Source: Proteus appendicitidis (GTDB lineage: Bacteria; Pseudomonadota; Gammaproteobacteria; Enterobacterales; Enterobacteriaceae). From it: DNA of 64,000 bases. Under the pieces are notes generated by a model. The model had not been told where the DNA came from. It saw only the letters and a list, made by a program, of their open reading frames with translations, and did not search any database. The stretch lies in contig NZ_CP127389.1 of the NCBI RefSeq assembly GCF_030271835.1, forward strand, positions 2,702,001-2,766,000, written 5' to 3'. The translations under genes and the position numbers were made by a program. Position 1 is the first letter of the stretch. Each line of letters begins with the position of its first letter. Positions 52,419 through 62,749 of this stretch are shown piece after piece.

Positions 52419-54740
52419 TTAACGAAATATAAAATTAACCATATCCGTTTGACCACTTAGATCAAGCACTGAAAGTTGATATTTACCTCGTTTCTCTAAT
52501 AAATAAGAGAATGTTTCCCCGTTTTCTGTTTTGCCTATTTGTTCACCATTTAAAAACCACCATTGCATACCACTTCCTCCTTGTGTAGAAACTGTTATTT
52601 CGAGATTAGTTTCACCGGGTAATGGTCTTAATAAATCACCCGCTCGGATACCTGAGATAAACAAGGGAATAATATCTTCTTTAATTGGTGGGCAAGTTTC
52701 AGAAATCGGCGGCAATCGTTTTGCTCTGCGCTCTTTTTCAGGCAACCATGCTTCTAATGCTATCGGCCATAAAGCAATATCTTTTAACTCTGCGTTAGGA
52801 CAATTAGGTCCCGTACGTTTACCTTCATCATCTAACCAAATTTTTTCGTTGATCCCCAAAATACCTTCTTGGCTATCATTCAATAAAGTGGGTGGAATAG
52901 TGTTATCTAAGATCCAGCTTCGACGACTGACTCTACAGTTACTATCTTCTTTAGGTAATGCCTTACCTGTCGGCCAACAAATTGTTGCTGCGGTTACACT
53001 ATCAGGACGCAAATCAGTTGGTGGTCTTTGTTTATTTTGATAGAAATAGCCGGTTAATAAGTTATTGACCTGATTCATAATAGGGACAGCCGTTGCAAAG
53101 CCAAATTGCCCTGCAACAGGTGTTCCATCAGGTCTGCCCACCCAAACACCAATGGTATAGCGAGCATTCACACCGATAGACCACGCATCTCGATAGCCAT
53201 AACTTGTTCCTGTTTTCCAAGCTAAAGGAACAACGGGGGAAATTGCACTATCTGGTCGAGGTCTAGCTTCTCCAGCTAATATGCGCCTAATAATCCATGC
53301 CGAACCTTGTGACATCAACACTCGGTTTTCTATTATTTGCTCTGGCTTAAAACGTAACGGTGCTGTTTTTCCTTGCCTTGCTAATGCACTAAAGGCAGAA
53401 ACAAGCTCATCCATTCGTGTTGCTGTTCCTCCTAAGATCAGCGCTAAATTTGGCTCTGAACCATAAGGAAAGCGCATTTCAAGATGGTTATGACGCAATT
53501 TTGCCGCAAATTTCTTTGCTCCATACACTTCGATAAGTTGTACCGCGGGTAAATTTAAAGAACGGCTTAGTGCTTCACTGGCACTGACCGCACCATTAAA
53601 ATCAGAGTCAAAATTACCAGGACGATAATTATCAAATCGACGGGGAACATCTTGTAAGAGTGATTCTGCATGAATAAGCCCTTCATCTAATGCAAGTGCA
53701 TAAATAAATGGCTTTAATGTTGAACCGGGCGAACGCCATGCACTAATCATATCGACATGACCAAAGCGCGAATTGTCATTAAAATCGGCAGAACCAACAT
53801 ACCCTTTTACACTCATATCCGTATGATCAACAACTAAGATGGCTAAGGATGTTTTATCCGCTAATTGATACTTCCATTGATTCGCAATATCTTCGAGTTG
53901 TCGTTGAATATTAATATCAATCGTAGTGGTAATAACAGGCTCTCGCTTTTCGTTATACATACGACGAGCCAGCAATGGTGCCAATTGCGGTGTTTGCCTT
54001 GGCGCTAATAAAACCTGTTCTTCTTTGATTTCATCAACTTTTTCTTGTGACCATATTTGATATTCTGCCAGCCTATCTAATACTTTATCTCTAGCAGCTT
54101 GAGCGCGTTCAGGATATCTATCTGGTCGTAAACGACTTGGCGCTTGTGGCAATACCGCCATTAATGCCGCCTCGCCCGCAGATAAATCAGCGGGTGATTT
54201 GCCTAAATAAGCCCAACTTGCTGCACCAATGCCTTCTAATGTACCGCCAAAAGGAGCTATATTGAGGTAAATCTCCAGAATTTCATCTTTTGAGTAATAC
54301 CACTCTAATTGCAAGGTACGCCAAAGCTGTTTGATTTTCCCCCCTAAAGTACGCGAGTGAGGATCAATAAGGCGAGCCACTTGCATTGATAACGTACTTC
54401 CGCCTGACACTATTCTTCCTGAACTTAGATCTTGCCACGCCGCACGGAATATCGCCATCGGGTTAACACCAGGATGTTGATAAAACCAGCGATCTTCATA
54501 AGTAATTAAGGCTTCTAAATATTCAGGAGAGACATCAGCGAGTTTGACATGATAACGCCATACCCCTTCTTTATCGGCAAAACGCCAAAGAGGTGTACCA
54601 TCTTGCGCTGTAACAATCGTCGCAATTTGAGGTTCAGGATCAGGAAGAGGCCAAATTTTATCTGCGATCCAGACTAAAATTGGCGTTGTTAGCAAAAAAA
54701 TAATGATAACAGCAATAAGCCGTTTATATCCTAGTTTCAT
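52419..54740 (-). CDS. pbpC: Penicillin-binding protein 1C
   Basis: 773 residues (E. coli 770). One N-terminal membrane helix (about 7-25) is followed by a family 51 glycosyltransferase domain (YEDRWFYQHPGVNPMAIFRA near 86, GGSTLSMQVARL near 116, and IYLNIAPFGGTLEGIGAAS near 160). The transpeptidase-type domain has Ser340 in SPGSTLKPF, SRSLNLPAVQL, and KTGTSYGYRDAW. A C-terminal BiPBP_C domain ends the protein. PBP1C makes peptidoglycan glycan strands; its transpeptidase role is less clear. It is paired with the alpha-2-macroglobulin gene, the conserved arrangement. Confidence 0.95.
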   Translation of the reverse strand: MKLGYKRLIAVIIIFLLTTPILVWIADKIWPLPDPEPQIATIVTAQDGTPLWRFADKEGVWRYHVKLADVSPEYLEALITYEDRWFYQHPGVNPMAIFRAAWQDLSSGRIVSGGSTLSMQVARLIDPHSRTLGGKIKQLWRTLQLEWYYSKDEILEIYLNIAPFGGTLEGIGAASWAYLGKSPADLSAGEAALMAVLPQAPSRLRPDRYPERAQAARDKVLDRLAEYQIWSQEKVDEIKEEQVLLAPRQTPQLAPLLARRMYNEKREPVITTTIDINIQRQLEDIANQWKYQLADKTSLAILVVDHTDMSVKGYVGSADFNDNSRFGHVDMISAWRSPGSTLKPFIYALALDEGLIHAESLLQDVPRRFDNYRPGNFDSDFNGAVSASEALSRSLNLPAVQLIEVYGAKKFAAKLRHNHLEMRFPYGSEPNLALILGGTATRMDELVSAFSALARQGKTAPLRFKPEQIIENRVLMSQGSAWIIRRILAGEARPRPDSAISPVVPLAWKTGTSYGYRDAWSIGVNARYTIGVWVGRPDGTPVAGQFGFATAVPIMNQVNNLLTGYFYQNKQRPPTDLRPDSVTAATICWPTGKALPKEDSNCRVSRRSWILDNTIPPTLLNDSQEGILGINEKIWLDDEGKRTGPNCPNAELKDIALWPIALEAWLPEKERRAKRLPPISETCPPIKEDIIPLFISGIRAGDLLRPLPGETNLEITVSTQGGSGMQWWFLNGEQIGKTENGETFSYLLEKRGKYQLSVLDLSGQTDMVNFIFR

Positions 54741-54755
54741 TCAATCACTCAAAGG

Positions 54756-54781
54756 AAAAAGCCCTTTCCGAAGAAAGGGCT
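54756..54781 (-). terminator. UUCG-loop terminator between yfhM and pbpC
   Basis: On the minus strand AGCCCTTTC-TTCG-GAAAGGGCT is followed by TTTTCC, seven bases past the yfhM stop and 16 before the pbpC start. Some read-through would be needed if the pair is one operon. Confidence 0.8.
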
Positions 54782-54788
54782 ACAAGAT

Positions 54789-57700
54789 TTAAGGAACAAC
54801 ATCAATCTTGGTTTCTGTTGATCCTATTGCACGCCAATAAGGCACATACATAGATTCAACTTGTGGTGGTGGTACTTGATAGCTGCCCGGTGTTACGGCT
54901 CTTGCTAAATAGAGCAATGTCGTTGGGCGATATTTATCAACAGAAATAGCAGCAACAAAGCGATCATCACGATATTCTAGATGTTTGATATTTGCTTGTC
55001 CCATATCGTCGATAAATTCCTGCAAGTCAGCAGCACTATCACTTAAGCTTGCACTACTTGATGCTAAGTTTTGGTTTTCGATTTCAAGACCAGCTGGTAA
55101 TAAATCAACCACTAATGCATCAGGTACGTCTCTGTCAGCAGAAACTTCCAGTTTTACCACCAGCATTTCACCACTTTGTAAGCGATTAGGGTGAACGCGG
55201 TTTCCTTTCAAATCATAGTAACTACGATGGACATTTAATACATTACTATAAGGAGCAGGAGCGACTTTCGGATAGCCCACGATATTCATACGAGAATAAA
55301 TCGCTGCGCCACCACGATTATTTAGCTCTAAACCTTCTTGTAATTGTGCTGATGTTAATGTCTCATTGACTGCGCGATCGCTACTGATTGCAGGGACTTG
55401 ACGATTAACAGCAACTTCCCAAGGCTGTTCTGCCATATTAATAAAGAAGCGCCCAGCAAGATATAGCGAGTTACTTTCTTGAGTTGAGAACCATTCACGG
55501 CTTGTTAAGTTATCCGATAACGTCATCACGCTTGCATCACGAGATTGTGTTTCAAGATTATTTTCACTTAACAAAGCAATAATTAATGCTTGGTCACGAA
55601 TGGTGCTACCGTAGTCGCCCAATCCATAATTATATTTACGCGATGTTGTCACACCTTCAGCAATTAAGCTTTCAGCGCGGCTGCTATCCCCCATCAGTTT
55701 TAATGCGATACCTAACTGAACTAAGGCTAAGCCACTTCCAGCTTGATTACGCTCAAGATAGAGACGACGTAATTCACCTAAAGGTGCTTTTTGCTGATTA
55801 GCTAATACTAACGCAGCATAAGCCCTTGCTGAGAAACGAGCTGCATCTTGATTAACTGCATATTCATAGTTAACTAAGTTTTTATCTTGTAAATAACGTA
55901 ATAAACGATCATTCGCGCGTTTTAATGAATCAGCGGGAACTGAATAACCTTGTTGTGACGCACGGAATAAGAAGTCAGTCGCATAAGCGGTTAACCAATA
56001 TTCTTCACGTCCACCCTGATCCCATAAAGCGAATCCGCCTTCTGATTTTTGCATCGTCAGCAGATGAGCAATACCTTTATCAATAGCCGCTTTTCTATCA
56101 GCATCAGTTTGCGTTTTAATTCCCAACTGTTTCAACTCTTTTTCTGTTGAATACAGTGAAGGATAAAGCCCACTGACGGTTTGTTCTAAGCAACCATAAG
56201 GATAAGCAAATAGCTCTCTAACATAACGCGCTACTTGTAACGGAGGGCGACTTGTCAGCAATAATTCACCTTCAAGCGTTGAGCTATTAAAGCGATTTAA
56301 AATTTCTGATGGTAAACGCCAAGTATCACCATCTTGCAATGTACTTGCATAATGAATGGTTTCTGCTGGGAATGCAGGGCGAACACCAATATTCCATGTA
56401 TTATGGTAAGGTTTAATCTCTTCACCCGGTACTTTAATACCATAAATAGACAGTGAGAATTCGCCCTGACCAAAACCATGTTTCGCTTTTACTGGGATTT
56501 GAATTTGAGTACGTTCACCTTTCGTTAGCGAGACAGTTTTGCTTTCAGCGCCACCTAATCCCACCAAACCTGAAGCGGTATAATTTAAGGTAATAGATTG
56601 TGCATCATCTGTCAGATTGGTTAAATCTAACGATAAGAGTGCATTATCACCGCCAGCCATAAAGCGAGGTAATGAAAGCTGAGTCACTAAAGGTGCGGCA
56701 ATAACAACTTTACCTTCTTGGCTACCAAATTTATCCGCAGTCCAAGCTTGCGCCATTAAACGAACTTCACCATTAAACTCAGGAATAGGTAAAGAAACTT
56801 CGCCCTCACCTTGCGCATTTAATTTTACAGGAGCCGTTTGTTGAGCGATGATTTGCACATCCGTTAATGGCTTTTTACCACCACGAGATAATGCGGCGGC
56901 TTCACCACCATCACCACCAAAACGCAAGTTAGCTAAACGACCTTGCCCTTCAATTAATTGCCCATAAACATCATATTGGTCGATGCTGTAACGTTTACGA
57001 CCAAAGAAAGCATCGTAAGGATCTGGGGTTTTATACTCTGTGATATTCAATACACCAGTATCAACCGCAGAAACCAATACATTAATATTTTCAGGTAATG
57101 GCTGATCGGCAACTGGATTCGCTTTAATGCGGATTTTTAAATCTTGGTTAGGGCGAATTTTTTCAGGTGCATCAAGTGAAATATCAATACGACGGTTTTT
57201 ATCCTGTAATGGTAAATGCAAAATACCCACAGCACGTTTTACTGTCGCTTGTTTTGAAGTATCTCCTGGTCTTACAACAACAGAAGTCAGATAGAGATCG
57301 TGTCTTGCCCACTCTTTATTAATAGGCACTTCAACATCAAGCCCTTTTTCGGGTACATCAATTTCCTGCCACCATAAAGGACCATTACTTGATTCGAGTA
57401 ACACATAACCTTTACCCGGATGAGGCGCAACAATGTTTAATTTGACTTTTTCGCCCGGTAAATACCCCTCTTTATCCAGTTTCAATTTAACTTGGTCTGG
57501 TCTTACCGCGCCTGTTCCACCTGTGTTATCCATCCAAGAATAACCCGCCCAGAAACGTAGGCTACTGACTAATTCTGTTTTAGGATCGACAACTTCAATG
57601 CGATAAGAACCCCACTCAACAGGGAATGCCACTTTTGCAGTACCATCTTTCGCAATCTTGATTGTCTGTTCATCCATTTGCAGATCTTTTTCGTTATAGC

Positions 57701-59876
57701 CAGATTCCCAGCCATTCGAACTAGACCAACGCCAGTAATAATCATGACGTTCATAGATAAACTTCACTTTTAGATCATTAGCAGGTAGTTTTTTACCGTC
57801 TTGATCTGTATAGACAATTTCAAATTCAGCCATTGAGTTTTCATCAACGCTATAACCTGATTTATATTTGTCTGTGCGGTAATCGTAAACTTCTTTTTTA
57901 GGGAAGACAGGACGAATACCAGCAAGATGAGTGGCAGGCCAAACTGCTTGTTGATAACGACGAGTAACAGGACGTCCACCCGCTTCAAGTAGGCTTGCTT
58001 GTAGAATGATATTGATAGGTGATTTCAACTCAGCATAACGTTCACTATCAACACTTAACTCACCTTCACCATCAGAGTCTAAATTAAGTTCAAACTCATC
58101 CAATAGGCGGCTGAAGTTCTCATCTTTTACAGCACCAAATTCATAGCCGGGTAATTTACTGACAGCTTCACGCGAGGCTTTTAAGAAAACTTGCCCTTGT
58201 AAGCGATTATCCGCAGCTGGTGCGCCATAAAGATAGCGACCCTTAATGTCAAAATAAGCGTCATTACCACTCAATAAAATGCCTTTCTTACCGGTGATTT
58301 CTAATGCCATACGTTCTGGCATAAAGTCTTCGACCTGAAATTCATAGAAACGAGGAGTACCATCGCCTACATCAAAACGTAAGGTACGTGTACCCGTATT
58401 TTCATCCGCAGGAATAACTAATTTTAATTGGTAAAGCCCCTTTTCAGGTTGCCAAACAAAACTACGAGACACTTGCCCGTCTGTTTTAAGCAGATCGACT
58501 TTAACAGGTTGTTCTTTAATAGGATTACCATCACCGTCACGTAGCAATGCGTTAACGATTAATGTTTCACCCGGACGATAGAGATCGCGAGGACCGAAAG
58601 CAAAAAATTGTTTGCTATAACCTTGCGGACCACCAATATCAAATTCAGAAAGATCAAGCGCGGGTTTACGCAAGTCAATCATACTGGTTTGTCCATCACG
58701 AATGGCCATTAATAAACGTGCTTTATCACTTTTCTCAAGTGTGGCATGTCCTTGGCTATCTGTCTGTGCTTTAGAAATCAATCCACCTTTTTCATCTAAT
58801 AGGCGAATTTCTACTTTATCTAATGCAGAACCATTTTTAAGTGATTGAGTAAAAACATCTAACGTATCAAGATAACTGTGCATCGACAGCCCGATATCAC
58901 TAAATGTAAATACCGTGGCAGGCACTGTATAAGAGTATTTACCCGCTTGTTGCATAACCGCAATGTAGGCACCCTCTTTTTTCAGGGCATCTATTGATTT
59001 TAGCGGTAACAATACGTTTTCACGGGTATTTGTTTCTGTGTTTAACTCAAAACGACCGGTATATACCAAATCAGCTTGAGATAAAAACTCATCTGATTCC
59101 CAATAGTTAATATTGGAACGGCTTTCCCATTGCGTTAAAAATTGAGCTAATTGTTCATCTTTAACGCGGAAAAAGTTTACGTCAACTTGCCCCACATTTA
59201 ACGCAGTAATGGGTAGACCTTCAGCTGCTTCAAGTGGCAGTAACGAACCTTTGCTGGTAAAGCCAACAGATGGGAAAATTTCTTCTGTCGTTAATTTCTG
59301 GCTAAAAGGCGTTGTTAATGTGCGTTCATTAATACCTTTTATTTTTTCATCGATGGTTAAATTTAATTCTGTTGATGGTGGTAAATGACGAAAACGCAGT
59401 TCCATTAAGTTATCAGATAACTCCCACGCACCTTCTAATTTCCCTTTTTTGGTATCAACAAGGTGAATTACATCATCAAACTTTTGGTCAGGATCAAGTG
59501 GTACAGAGAAAGTCACCACCATTGTGCTCGCACCATCACGCTGTAATTCTGATGCATCTAATACAGTGACGTCTTTTCCGGCAAAACGCATTGCCAACTC
59601 ATCACGGACTTCTTTGCTTTTTAATGCAGTTTGGTTATTCGTTTTTGTTGTAACTGCTGGTTTTTCGCTTGTTTGAGTTTCAGTGCCTGATGTGTTTTGA
59701 GCGGTATTTTTTTGCTCTGTCACTTGTGTATTTTGCGTCTTATTAGCAGATGATGTGTTTTCATCCGCTTTATCATCACAGCCGATAAGAGCCAATGCTG
59801 ATGCCAATACAACAGCAAGGGAGCTATAACGATAGCCTCTCTTTTCTGTATATTGTCTAAATTGGTTTTGGTTCAT
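54789..59876 (-). CDS. yfhM: Bacterial alpha-2-macroglobulin, thioester-containing lipoprotein YfhM
   Basis: About 1,695 residues (E. coli YfhM 1,653). A lipoprotein signal ends LALIGC (Cys35 counted from the first of two start ATGs). Macroglobulin-like domains span much of the N-terminal two thirds. The reactive thioester motif is YGCLEQ with Cys1231, within the alpha/alpha barrel domain; the C-terminal domain ends AIGSTETKIDVVP. The protein is thought to trap proteases that breach the outer membrane, in concert with PBP1C, which repairs the wall. The start at 59876 has GGAAATGA ahead of it; an ATG two codons upstream is equally possible. Confidence 0.95.
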   Translation of the reverse strand: MNQNQFRQYTEKRGYRYSSLAVVLASALALIGCDDKADENTSSANKTQNTQVTEQKNTAQNTSGTETQTSEKPAVTTKTNNQTALKSKEVRDELAMRFAGKDVTVLDASELQRDGASTMVVTFSVPLDPDQKFDDVIHLVDTKKGKLEGAWELSDNLMELRFRHLPPSTELNLTIDEKIKGINERTLTTPFSQKLTTEEIFPSVGFTSKGSLLPLEAAEGLPITALNVGQVDVNFFRVKDEQLAQFLTQWESRSNINYWESDEFLSQADLVYTGRFELNTETNTRENVLLPLKSIDALKKEGAYIAVMQQAGKYSYTVPATVFTFSDIGLSMHSYLDTLDVFTQSLKNGSALDKVEIRLLDEKGGLISKAQTDSQGHATLEKSDKARLLMAIRDGQTSMIDLRKPALDLSEFDIGGPQGYSKQFFAFGPRDLYRPGETLIVNALLRDGDGNPIKEQPVKVDLLKTDGQVSRSFVWQPEKGLYQLKLVIPADENTGTRTLRFDVGDGTPRFYEFQVEDFMPERMALEITGKKGILLSGNDAYFDIKGRYLYGAPAADNRLQGQVFLKASREAVSKLPGYEFGAVKDENFSRLLDEFELNLDSDGEGELSVDSERYAELKSPINIILQASLLEAGGRPVTRRYQQAVWPATHLAGIRPVFPKKEVYDYRTDKYKSGYSVDENSMAEFEIVYTDQDGKKLPANDLKVKFIYERHDYYWRWSSSNGWESGYNEKDLQMDEQTIKIAKDGTAKVAFPVEWGSYRIEVVDPKTELVSSLRFWAGYSWMDNTGGTGAVRPDQVKLKLDKEGYLPGEKVKLNIVAPHPGKGYVLLESSNGPLWWQEIDVPEKGLDVEVPINKEWARHDLYLTSVVVRPGDTSKQATVKRAVGILHLPLQDKNRRIDISLDAPEKIRPNQDLKIRIKANPVADQPLPENINVLVSAVDTGVLNITEYKTPDPYDAFFGRKRYSIDQYDVYGQLIEGQGRLANLRFGGDGGEAAALSRGGKKPLTDVQIIAQQTAPVKLNAQGEGEVSLPIPEFNGEVRLMAQAWTADKFGSQEGKVVIAAPLVTQLSLPRFMAGGDNALLSLDLTNLTDDAQSITLNYTASGLVGLGGAESKTVSLTKGERTQIQIPVKAKHGFGQGEFSLSIYGIKVPGEEIKPYHNTWNIGVRPAFPAETIHYASTLQDGDTWRLPSEILNRFNSSTLEGELLLTSRPPLQVARYVRELFAYPYGCLEQTVSGLYPSLYSTEKELKQLGIKTQTDADRKAAIDKGIAHLLTMQKSEGGFALWDQGGREEYWLTAYATDFLFRASQQGYSVPADSLKRANDRLLRYLQDKNLVNYEYAVNQDAARFSARAYAALVLANQQKAPLGELRRLYLERNQAGSGLALVQLGIALKLMGDSSRAESLIAEGVTTSRKYNYGLGDYGSTIRDQALIIALLSENNLETQSRDASVMTLSDNLTSREWFSTQESNSLYLAGRFFINMAEQPWEVAVNRQVPAISSDRAVNETLTSAQLQEGLELNNRGGAAIYSRMNIVGYPKVAPAPYSNVLNVHRSYYDLKGNRVHPNRLQSGEMLVVKLEVSADRDVPDALVVDLLPAGLEIENQNLASSSASLSDSAADLQEFIDDMGQANIKHLEYRDDRFVAAISVDKYRPTTLLYLARAVTPGSYQVPPPQVESMYVPYWRAIGSTETKIDVVP

Positions 59877-59882
59877 ATTCAT

Positions 59883-60153
59883 TTCCTTTAATTCAACCCC
59901 TGAATAATGCGATGTTTTATGCAGGCAGAGATAATATATGTATTTCTTTATACTAATAAGATAAAAAAATAACTTAATAAGCTATCTTTTACCGCGTAAG
60001 ACGAAACAAATGACAACACAAAGTCGCCTTATTTTTACTTTAAAAACAAAGCCTAGCTAAAACAAAGCGTTATATAAAAATGCAAACGATTTGCTAATTT
60101 AGTCAATTTTCTATTATAAGATAAAAAAAAGCGATATCTGATGAGATATCGCC
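59883..60153. other. Region between sseB and yfhM with sseB terminator
   Basis: Holds the yfhM promoter region and, at 60122-60152, a stem GCGATATC / GATATCGC that runs into eight Ts on the minus strand and ends the sseB transcript. E. coli has sseA here; no trace of it is seen. Confidence 0.6.
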
Positions 60154-60171
60154 TAAATTTAGAGGGCTGTA

Positions 60172-60597
60172 TTAACTATCCAAATTAACTATCGGGATAC
60201 CTTTTCTTAAGAATCCTCCTAGTTTGCGTTGATAAAAAGGTGATACATGGTGGATCATAAAATGACTCACGCCTTTTTCATCTTTATTCACAAAGCAAAA
60301 ATCTAGAGATTGCCCTTCTTCTAAATATTCAAAAGCTGATTCAGCCGCTTGTGGGAGTATCTGCGTAATTACATCTTCTTCACCCGTTATTTCTAAACCA
60401 ATAAGATAAAATGACTCTTCATTATCTTGCTCCTGAGCATTAACAATAAAGGCACGGCGGATCGGTTTATGTTCACCAAAAAACTCGCTAAGTGCGGTTG
60501 TTAATTTTTCAGGTTGTGGCTCTAGAACACTTAACTTCAAAGAAGAACCTTCAACAGAAACAATTTCTTGTGTCTCAAATTGTTCAGATACACCCAT
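60172..60597 (-). CDS. sseB: SseB C-terminal-domain protein, half length
   Basis: 141 residues. The sequence matches only the C-terminal half of E. coli SseB (258): KPIRRAFIVNAQE, FYLIGLEITGEEDVI, LDFCFVNKDEKGVSHFMIHHVSPFYQRKLGGFLRKG. The N-terminal SseB domain is missing, and the 27 bases back to pepB leave no room for it. GGAG lies six bases before the ATG, so the short form has its own ribosome-binding site. SseB is linked to serine sensitivity in E. coli; mechanism unknown. Likely a stable domain-only version rather than a broken gene. Confidence 0.85.
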   Translation of the reverse strand: MGVSEQFETQEIVSVEGSSLKLSVLEPQPEKLTTALSEFFGEHKPIRRAFIVNAQEQDNEESFYLIGLEITGEEDVITQILPQAAESAFEYLEEGQSLDFCFVNKDEKGVSHFMIHHVSPFYQRKLGGFLRKGIPIVNLDS

Positions 60598-60624
60598 TAC
60601 AAACTCCAAATCAAATAACGTTTA

Positions 60625-61920
60625 TTATTTTGCTTTTGCTAATAACAGATTCGCGATAGAACGCACACCATAACCCGTAGCACCCGCTGCCCATTGTTCT
60701 ACAGAAGATTTTCTGTATGTTGCTGAACAGTCGATATGTACCCAACCTTTTTTATAGTCGGTAACAAAGTGTGATAAGAATGCAGCCGCAGTACTTGCAC
60801 CCGCAGTATGGGAAGGTGCTGCGATATTATTTAAATCAGCGAAGCTAGACGGTAATTGACTACGATGGAAATCTGCTAATGGCAGACGCCAGAACAATTC
60901 ATTTTCTTGTTCAGCGCTAGCCAGTAACTCTGCGGCTAATTTATCATCAAAACTCAATACAGAGTGGTAGTCATTACCTACTGCAACTTTAGCTGCACCA
61001 GTTAATGTTGCTGCATCGATAATCAGCTCTGGTGCAATATTACTTGCATCAATTAAACCATCAGCTAAAACTAAACGCCCTTCAGCATCTGTATTCATGA
61101 TTTCAACTGATTTACCATTACGGTAACGAATAATATCACCTAATTTAAAGGCATTACCGCTGACCATATTATCTGCGATACAAAGCAGTAGTTTTACGCG
61201 TTTATTTAAACCTCGAGTAACCGCTAATGCTAAAGCACCCGCTAACGTTGCTGCACCACCCATATCGGCTTTCATTGAGTTCATGGATGATGAAGGTTTG
61301 ATGCTATAACCACCTGAGTCAAAAGTAATACCTTTGCCGACTAAACACGCAAATACAGGGGCATTGCTATCTTTTGTTGGGTTGAAATCTAATGCTAAAT
61401 AGACAGGATCACGAGAAGAACCTCGTCCTACTGTATAGATACCAGCATAATTTTGATCGCGCAGATCAGAACCTTTGGTGATCTTATAGCTAATATCTTC
61501 TTTATTAAGACCGCAGAACAGATCAACCGTGCGTTGTGCCAATTGCTCAGGTCCTAATTCTTCAGCCGGTGTATTGATGGTATCTCTAACCCAATCAACG
61601 ATGCGAATACGTGATTCTAGTTCGTGTTTATCTGCATCCTTTAATTGTGGCCATTCGATTGAACGAGCGCCTTTAGGCGCTCTAAAACCTAACCAGAAAG
61701 CCCAACTACGTTCTAAATCCCAGCCTTCGCCAACAAGTGCAACGTTACGAATACCTTGGCTATCAACTTTACGTCCACCACGCTGAATAGCGCCTAAGCG
61801 GTTTTCTTCCGTTAAGTGGATTGTCATGCCGGTTTCGCTAGTGCTAATTAGTGCTCTTTCACCCCAACATGCAGCAGCAGGTTCATTTGACAGCATGATA
61901 GGCATAATTTGTTTATTCAT
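60625..61920 (-). CDS. pepB: Peptidase B (M17 leucyl aminopeptidase family)
   Basis: 431 residues (E. coli 427). The cytosol aminopeptidase signature [14 protein letters not shown] near 277 and metal ligands in [33 protein letters not shown] near 195 are intact. PepB is a broad-specificity, manganese-stimulated hexameric aminopeptidase in the cytoplasm. It lies downstream of iscX with a 281-base gap and a terminator, so it may have its own promoter here, whereas sseB follows closely. Confidence 0.96.
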   Translation of the reverse strand: MNKQIMPIMLSNEPAAACWGERALISTSETGMTIHLTEENRLGAIQRGGRKVDSQGIRNVALVGEGWDLERSWAFWLGFRAPKGARSIEWPQLKDADKHELESRIRIVDWVRDTINTPAEELGPEQLAQRTVDLFCGLNKEDISYKITKGSDLRDQNYAGIYTVGRGSSRDPVYLALDFNPTKDSNAPVFACLVGKGITFDSGGYSIKPSSSMNSMKADMGGAATLAGALALAVTRGLNKRVKLLLCIADNMVSGNAFKLGDIIRYRNGKSVEIMNTDAEGRLVLADGLIDASNIAPELIIDAATLTGAAKVAVGNDYHSVLSFDDKLAAELLASAEQENELFWRLPLADFHRSQLPSSFADLNNIAAPSHTAGASTAAAFLSHFVTDYKKGWVHIDCSATYRKSSVEQWAAGATGYGVRSIANLLLAKAK

Positions 61921-62201
61921 TTATTGTCTCACTTATTATTACTGGTGGCAGTTAACCCATTCAGACTACCAGATATTTACCGTTTAGCGTGATCAATTTA
62001 CTGCAAAAACAAAGAGGTCACCATTATCATCCAGTGATCTTACGTATTTACATGATATTCCTCGAAGAAGATCGCACAATAGAATATCCATACTTCCCTC
62101 TTTATGGTTATTTTTTAGTCACTAATAAAACAAAAGGTGAAAGGTCATAATGCAAAAAGACCAGCAATAAGCCAGTCTTTTTAAATTTACGATATTATCA
62201 A
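61921..62201. other. Gap between iscX and pepB with iscX terminator
   Basis: The stem at 62153-62187 reads GACTGGC-TTATT-GCTGGTC then TTTTT on the minus strand (two G-U pairs that would be A-C mismatches on the other strand, so it acts only for iscX). The remaining 230 bases should carry a pepB promoter. Confidence 0.65.
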
Positions 62202-62396
62202 TTATTCAAATTCATCAAGCCAAACAAGTAAAATAGCTTCAAGAATTTTTTCATTTGATTTCTGTGGATCATCGTCAAAATCTTCTAAATCACAAATCCA
62301 CTGATGCATATCAGTAAAGCGTACCGTTTTAGGATCAGTATCAGGGTAAAGATCAAATAATGCTTCCCCTATTTCTCGCGTGTCACTCCATTTCAT
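62202..62396 (-). CDS. iscX: Iron-sulfur assembly adaptor IscX
   Basis: 64 residues (E. coli 66), nearly identical to the E. coli protein: [18 protein letters not shown] and [16 protein letters not shown]. IscX binds IscS and iron and tunes cluster assembly. AGGAG precedes the ATG. It is 15 bases after fdx and ends the isc operon. Confidence 0.97.
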   Translation of the reverse strand: MKWSDTREIGEALFDLYPDTDPKTVRFTDMHQWICDLEDFDDDPQKSNEKILEAILLVWLDEFE

Positions 62397-62411
62397 GCTC
62401 GGCTCCTAAAA

Positions 62412-62747
62412 TTAATGCTCTCTTGCGTGATTAATCGAATATTTAGGGATCTCAACAACTAAATCTTCGTCAGTCACTTTTGCTTGACAGCTTAAGCGGC
62501 TTTCTGGCTCTAAACCCCATGCTTTATCTAACATATCATCTTCAAGTTCAGAGCTTTCTTCTAGTGAGTCAAAACCTTCACGCACTACACAGTGACAAGT
62601 TGTACATGCACAAGACATTTCACAAGCATGTTCAATTTCGATGCCGTTGCGTAATGCAACATCTAGAATAGACTCACCTTCTGTTGCGTCAACAACAGCG
62701 CCTTCAGGGCACAGAGTGCTATGGGGTAAAAATACAATTTTAGGCAT
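62412..62747 (-). CDS. fdx: [2Fe-2S] ferredoxin of the ISC system
   Basis: 111 residues as in E. coli. The cluster ligands lie in [14 protein letters not shown] near 41-54 and LSCQ near 86. It supplies electrons to IscS/IscU for cluster assembly. Two bases separate it from the hscA stop, so translation is coupled. Confidence 0.98.
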   Translation of the reverse strand: MPKIVFLPHSTLCPEGAVVDATEGESILDVALRNGIEIEHACEMSCACTTCHCVVREGFDSLEESSELEDDMLDKAWGLEPESRLSCQAKVTDEDLVVEIPKYSINHAREH

Positions 62748-62749
62748 AG

